Source: Opitutaceae bacterium (GTDB lineage: Bacteria; Verrucomicrobiota; Verrucomicrobiia; Opitutales; Opitutaceae). From it: a stretch of DNA of 64,000 nt. Below, one piece after another: positions 60,577 to 64,000 of this stretch (the first letter of the stretch is position 1; each line of letters begins with the position of its first letter). The stretch spans positions 23,303 to 87,302 of the forward strand of contig JADJZJ010000019.1 of assembly GCA_016715765.1 (NCBI GenBank). Direction: 5' to 3'. The position numbers and the translations under genes are program-made. Below the pieces are notes generated by a model that saw only the letters and a program-made list of their open reading frames with translations, searched no databases and was not told the origin of the DNA.

Positions 60577-62791
60577 CGTGGATTGCGAGGTGCTGGCGGA
60601 TGCGATGGGGCCGTCGCCCGACGCCACCGGATCCAAGCCGCCGCCACCGCCTGTCCGTGCCGCCCGGCTGCTGCAGGCCGGCAACGGGCTCATGACCCGG
60701 CTCGACACCCTGCTCGAGCGCTGGCTGCCGCGGGAGGTCAATCCCCTGGCGCACCTCGGCGCCGCGACGAACGCCATGCTGGTGCTCGCGACGTTTTCCG
60801 GCGTGCTGATGCTTTTCTGGTATTCGGCGAGCGTGCAGTCGGCCTGGACCTCGCTGGCGGACCTCGGTCCGCGCTCGCCCGGCGGCATCATGCGCAGCGT
60901 GCACCGGTATTCATCCGACCTGCTCATGCTCCTCGTGCTGGCGCATGCGCTCCGCACCTTTCTCGCGCGCAAGTTCGCCGACGCCCGCTGGCTCGCGTGG
61001 GTGAGCGGCATCGCGCTGCTCGGGCTCGTGTGGTTCATCGGCTGGACCGGTTACTGGCTCGTGTGGGACGAGCGCGCCCAGCTTCTCGCGCTCGACACCA
61101 TCCGCGGCCTCGACGTCCTGCCGGTGTTCGGCGAGCCGATGCTGCGGCTCTTTGCCTCGGACCGCACCGTGCCGTCGCTCCTGTTCTTCGTGGTGTTTTT
61201 CCTGCACATGGTGCTCCCGCTTGGCATCGCCGGCGGCCTGTGCCTGCACCTCGCGCGCCTGAGCCGCTCGCAACTCCTGCCCGATTGGCGCCTGTCCGCC
61301 TGGCTGACCGGGGCCGTGGTCGCGGCCGCGCTGGTTTATCCGGCGACCAATGCGGCGGCGGCCCGGATGGCGGTGAAGCCGGGCCTGCTGACCATGGACT
61401 GGTGGTATCTCTGGCCGCTGGCCGTGACCGCGCGGCTCTCGGGCGGCGGCATCTGGCTCGCGACGCTGCTCGCCACGGCGGGACTCGTGACCGTGCCGTG
61501 GTGGCTGGCGCGCCGGCGGCCGCGTCCGGTCTTCCAGGCGAAGGTCAACATCTCGCGCTGCTTCTCGTGCACGCTGTGTTCCCACGACTGTCCCTTCGGC
61601 GCGATCACGATGGTGCCGCGCACCGACGGCAAACCGTTCCCCTCGCAGGCGCAGATTGATCCCGACCGCTGCATCGGCTGCGGCATTTGCGCCGGGGCCT
61701 GCGACACGCAGGGCATCGGCCTCGAGTGGTTCGATGCGCAGCACGTCACGCGGGAACTGGAGGGCCTCGTGGTGACCGAGGTGGGGCGGGGTGCGCCGCC
61801 GGCACTGGCGCTCGTCTGCGCGCAGTCCGACGGCGGCTGGGAGCTGTTTGATACCGTGGCGTGGGCGCGACGGCTGCCGGGCTACATTGTGCGGCCCATT
61901 CCCTGCGCGGGCTGGGTTGAGCCGAAACTGATCGAACGACTCATCAGCAAGGGCGCGGCGGCCGTGCTGATCACGGGCTGCGGGTCGAGCGAGGCCTTTT
62001 GCAAGGAGGGGAACCGCTGGCTGCCGGCACGTCTCAACGGCACCCGCGAGCCGGTGTTCCGGCCCAGCCGCGCGGATCCGCGCAAGGTGGCGCATGTGAC
62101 TTTTGATCCCCTGCGTCCACAATTGCTGACGGCGGCGGCCGCGCGTTTGCTCAGGCAGGAACCGCTACATACCGCTCCGGTCCGCGGACGGCTCGTCCCC
62201 TGGCTGACCGGGTTGCTGGTGACGGTGGCGGTCGTCGCCGGGATGCTGTTCGTGAGCGACGCCCCTTTCCGCAATCCCGCCCCGGCGGACGCGGAGTTGG
62301 TCTTTTCCTTCTCGGCGCAGGGCGACTGGCTGTCGGGAGCGACGGCGGCGCTGCCCAGGCCCGAGGATGACAGGCGGCCGGTGCACATGCGCACCGCGCA
62401 GCCGGCCAAACGCACGCGCCTGCCGGTCACCGTGCGGCTCGAAGTGGACGGCGTGGTGCAGGAGCACGTGTTTCAACCCAAGGGACTGAAGTCCGACGGT
62501 GCCTCGGTTGGTGAACTGCGCGTGCCGCTGACGCCGGGAACGCATCGGGTGGCTGTGAGCCTTGTAACCGGCGTGGCGACCCAACAATGGCAGGCGGAGG
62601 TCGTGGCGCAGGCCCGGCGCCTCACGGTGCTGACGTATGACCCGGTCACGGTTTCCGGCTGGAGCCGTAGGAGGCATGGCGGATCTCTGACCTGGGAGCG
62701 CGACCGCCTGCCCTCCGCAGGCCCCGCGAAGGAGGGCCCTCGGTCGCAATGCACCACAATCGGAATAAATCCGCGAAAATTGCAGTGCTGA
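60554..62791 (+). CDS. cytochrome b - dicluster ferredoxin - MvhD-like fusion, electron-transfer subunit
   Basis: This 745-residue protein has four parts. Residues ~45-320 are a cytochrome b6-type membrane domain with two bis-His pairs spaced 14 residues (HRYSSDLLMLLVLAH and HMVLPLGIAGGLCLH). Residues ~335-395 are two 4Fe-4S motifs (CFSCTLCSHDCPFG, CIGCGICAGACDTQG). Residues ~415-500 resemble the MvhD/FlpD domain of hydrogenase/heterodisulfide reductase systems (PIPCAGWVEPKLIERLISKG, ITGCGSSEAFCKEGN). Then come one more helix (LVPWLTGLLVTVAVVAGML) and a ~130-residue beta-rich tail. It could pass electrons between a cytosolic or quinone donor and the NO-reductase-like subunits. The start ATG at 60554 lies inside the SCO gene. 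The last ~40 residues derive from a spacer repeat. Confidence 0.8.
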   Translation: MSPHPHPDVDCEVLADAMGPSPDATGSKPPPPPVRAARLLQAGNGLMTRLDTLLERWLPREVNPLAHLGAATNAMLVLATFSGVLMLFWYSASVQSAWTSLADLGPRSPGGIMRSVHRYSSDLLMLLVLAHALRTFLARKFADARWLAWVSGIALLGLVWFIGWTGYWLVWDERAQLLALDTIRGLDVLPVFGEPMLRLFASDRTVPSLLFFVVFFLHMVLPLGIAGGLCLHLARLSRSQLLPDWRLSAWLTGAVVAAALVYPATNAAAARMAVKPGLLTMDWWYLWPLAVTARLSGGGIWLATLLATAGLVTVPWWLARRRPRPVFQAKVNISRCFSCTLCSHDCPFGAITMVPRTDGKPFPSQAQIDPDRCIGCGICAGACDTQGIGLEWFDAQHVTRELEGLVVTEVGRGAPPALALVCAQSDGGWELFDTVAWARRLPGYIVRPIPCAGWVEPKLIERLISKGAAAVLITGCGSSEAFCKEGNRWLPARLNGTREPVFRPSRADPRKVAHVTFDPLRPQLLTAAAARLLRQEPLHTAPVRGRLVPWLTGLLVTVAVVAGMLFVSDAPFRNPAPADAELVFSFSAQGDWLSGATAALPRPEDDRRPVHMRTAQPAKRTRLPVTVRLEVDGVVQEHVFQPKGLKSDGASVGELRVPLTPGTHRVAVSLVTGVATQQWQAEVVAQARRLTVLTYDPVTVSGWSRRRHGGSLTWERDRLPSAGPAKEGPRSQCTTIGINPRKLQC
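62694..62752. repeat. family H hairpin with the 26-bp unit inserted, read in frame
   Basis: GGGAGCGCGACCGCCTG and CCCTCGGTCGCAATGC are the two sides of a family H hairpin in reverse orientation. A variant of the 26-bp unit sits between them at 62711-62736 (CCCTCCGCAG...GCGAAGGAGGG). The cytochrome b fusion reads through the whole element. Confidence 0.75.
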
Positions 62792-62828
62792 TCAGCGCGT
62801 GGAGATTTCGTTGATACGTGCCTCTGCG

Positions 62829-63021
62829 CACAATTGCGACCGAGGGCGGTCGCGCTCCCCAAATAATCGACCCTTCTCGCCAGGCCGGACCGAGGTCCGG
62901 CCCTACATTTACAAATTTCCGCGTAAGCAAGTGTTTGAGGTAGGGCAGGTCTCTGACCTGCCTTTTTGGCGCATAGCCGCGGTGCGGCGCGCAATGGCGG
63001 GTCACAGACCCGCCCTACTGG
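62829..63021. repeat. array of different spacer palindromes (H, J, I)
   Basis: In order: a family H unit (ATTGCGACCGAGGGCGGTCG, to 62859); a family J unit (GGCCGGACCGAGGTCCGGCC, 62881-62901); and a family I pair at 62940-63019. The I pair is GTAGGGCAGGTCTCTGACCT with its partner GGGTCACAGACCCGCCCTAC. They fill the convergent spacer between the cytochrome b fusion and the next gene; no gene is seen there. Confidence 0.75.
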
Positions 63022-63058
63022 CCGTGAATCGATTATCCGAGTTTCGGAATAGCCGCCC

Positions 63059-63508
63059 TCAGATGGCGTAATCAACCGGCTTGGCGGCGAGGCGCGTGCG
63101 GCGCTTGCGCCGGAGGCAGATCTGGTCGAACACGGCCAGTTCCTCCCGGGCGATGCGGCGCACGGTGGTGCAGAGCTCGGTGACGGCTGTAACCCTGGAC
63201 TGGGGGCTGAGGGCCGGTTGCCCGGCCTGCAGGTGGATCAGGGTCTCCATCAGCGCCTGTTCGAGGGCGAAGTAGTAGACGCGCATCGGATTGCAGTCGC
63301 AGCGGCAGCGGGGGCGGGATGACAGCGGCTCCTGCGGCCGGCCGGGCAGCGCGGCGAACACGGCGTCCAGCGTGCGGTCGAACAGGAACACGAGCGTGTC
63401 GGGATTCGCCAGGGGCGTCTCCACGCGCTCGATGCGCAGCAGGGTTTCCCAGCGGGCGCGAATTTGCGGCCGCCGCTCTTGCAGGGCCAGGAGCAGGGAT
63501 TTGTCCAT
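63059..63508 (-). CDS. hypothetical helical protein with CRCDCNP motif
   Basis: This 149-residue soluble protein is mainly helical. It starts MDKSLLLALQERRPQIRARW, which resembles the N-terminal four-helix sensor domains seen in RsbR-like or globin-coupled proteins. A short Cys cluster CRCDCNPM in the middle is followed by YYFALEQALMETLIHLQAGQ. I do not recognise the family. The Cys motif could bind a metal or respond to NO or oxidants, in line with the neighbouring NO genes, but this is inference. Confidence 0.6.
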   Translation of the reverse strand: MDKSLLLALQERRPQIRARWETLLRIERVETPLANPDTLVFLFDRTLDAVFAALPGRPQEPLSSRPRCRCDCNPMRVYYFALEQALMETLIHLQAGQPALSPQSRVTAVTELCTTVRRIAREELAVFDQICLRRKRRTRLAAKPVDYAI

Positions 63509-63542
63509 GGAGAAAATGTGAAAAGGGCGGCGCCGCCCTCGC

Positions 63543-63567
63543 CTTTGTCACGTATTACGTGACAAAG
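63543..63567. repeat. single family F palindrome
   Basis: CTTTGTCACGT-ATT-ACGTGACAAAG, 35 bp upstream of the hypothetical gene start and 14 bp after the cupin stop. Unlike the other two loci it has no partner within the spacer. The centre is of the right-hand (ATT) type. Confidence 0.85.
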
Positions 63568-63581
63568 GGCCGGGGGCCGGT

Positions 63582-63932
63582 TCAGCCGGCGGCGGACTCG
63601 GTCACCTGGGTGAGGAGCATCGAGAAGGCCTCAGGGGCGCTGACGGCGTGCAGGGCGCCGGGGGGCAGGTGCAGCAGGTCGCCGGGCTTGAGCATGTGCA
63701 CGGTGGGGCCGACGGAGAATTTGCAGGTGCCGGTGAGGATCTGCACGAGGGCGCGGGCCTTGCTGGTGTGCTCGGAGAGTTCCTGGCCCGCGGCGAAATG
63801 GAACAGCGTCAGGCGCAGCGCCGGGGTGGTGAGCACCGCGCGGCTGACGATGCCGTGGGCGACGTTTTGCACCGGGTCGAGCAGCGAGCAGGTGCCGGAT
63901 TCGGCGAGGGAGAGCAGGGTGTTCTTTTTCAA
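63582..63932 (-). CDS. small cupin-domain protein
   Basis: This 116-residue single cupin barrel has motif 1 around LSEHTSKARALVQILTGTC and motif 2 around MLKPGDLLHLPPGALHAVSA. The His/Glu pattern is partly kept (His in SEHTS, His in ALHAV), so a metal may be bound. Small cupins of this kind often occur among NO and denitrification genes. A near-consensus Crp/Fnr site lies 45 bp upstream of the ATG, consistent with membership of the same regulon. Ligand and reaction are unknown. Confidence 0.8.
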   Translation of the reverse strand: MKKNTLLSLAESGTCSLLDPVQNVAHGIVSRAVLTTPALRLTLFHFAAGQELSEHTSKARALVQILTGTCKFSVGPTVHMLKPGDLLHLPPGALHAVSAPEAFSMLLTQVTESAAG

Positions 63933-63976
63933 AAGGGGGGCGTGCCGGACAGTATACCGGAATCGGGCCCGAAGCC

Positions 63977-63990
63977 TTGATCCGAGTCAT
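63977..63990 (-). promoter_or_regulatory. near-consensus Crp/Fnr box upstream of the cupin gene
   Basis: TTGATCCGAGTCAT is TTGAT-N4-GTCAT, nine of ten consensus half-site positions. It lies 45 bp upstream of the cupin ATG. It is weaker than the boxes at 53330 and 55557. Confidence 0.5.
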
Positions 63991-64000
63991 GTTTCGGCGG

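Overview
The window is high-GC bacterial DNA, most likely a chromosome fragment of an Opitutaceae-like member of the Verrucomicrobiota. This is inferred from gene content and style: pectin/galacturonate genes, a TonB receptor, a XylR-type LacI/AraC hybrid regulator, few visible Shine-Dalgarno sequences, and spacers packed with 'CACGGAT...ATCCGTGGTTAA' type repeats. No rRNA, tRNA, CRISPR array or transposase was seen.

Layout. (1) 1-16.8 kb is a pectin and hexuronate block. It holds a GH105-GH28 fusion, a hexuronate MFS importer, a PL10-esterase-GH43 fusion, a divergent XylR-type regulator, an SDR fructuronate reductase, tagaturonate epimerase (uxaE), uronate isomerase (uxaC) and a D-2-hydroxyacid dehydrogenase. 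Together these would cut pectin, import galacturonate and carry it via tagaturonate and fructuronate to mannonate. (2) 17-33.6 kb is mixed: an ArsR/AHSA1 pair, a GNAT enzyme, a WYL regulator, a hydrolase-propeller fusion, a GT39-like membrane enzyme, a PilZ protein, a hybrid sensor kinase, a URO-D-like protein and a TPR protein. (3) 33.9-38.5 kb pairs a TonB-dependent receptor with a ParB-like/beta-propeller phytase fusion, a phosphate-scavenging module. (4) 39-43.4 kb has a DsbD-type protein, a cysteine synthase and an unknown membrane protein. (5) 43.7-52.1 kb is a bacillithiol-like locus: bshA, bshB, an unusually short BshC-like protein, a sodium:solute symporter with a 45-residue partner, a large exported PIG-L deacetylase and a DUF2911 protein. 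(6) 52.4-64 kb is a nitric-oxide block: a Crp/Fnr regulator, a RIC/YtfE repair protein, heme O synthase, and an operon with two heme-copper-oxidase-like subunits, a 49-residue peptide, a CuA subunit, SCO and a cytochrome b/ferredoxin/MvhD-like fusion. TTGAY-N4-RTCAA boxes precede ric, ctaB, the operon and the terminal cupin gene, suggesting one regulon.

Spacers carry at least ten families of imperfect palindromes, often nested inside one another and in three cases read through in frame inside genes. Three poly-G/GC blocks (about 7.8-9.1, 21.2-22.4 and 43.6 kb) and five single-base frameshifts look mainly like sequencing or assembly faults. Gene calls there should be treated with care.
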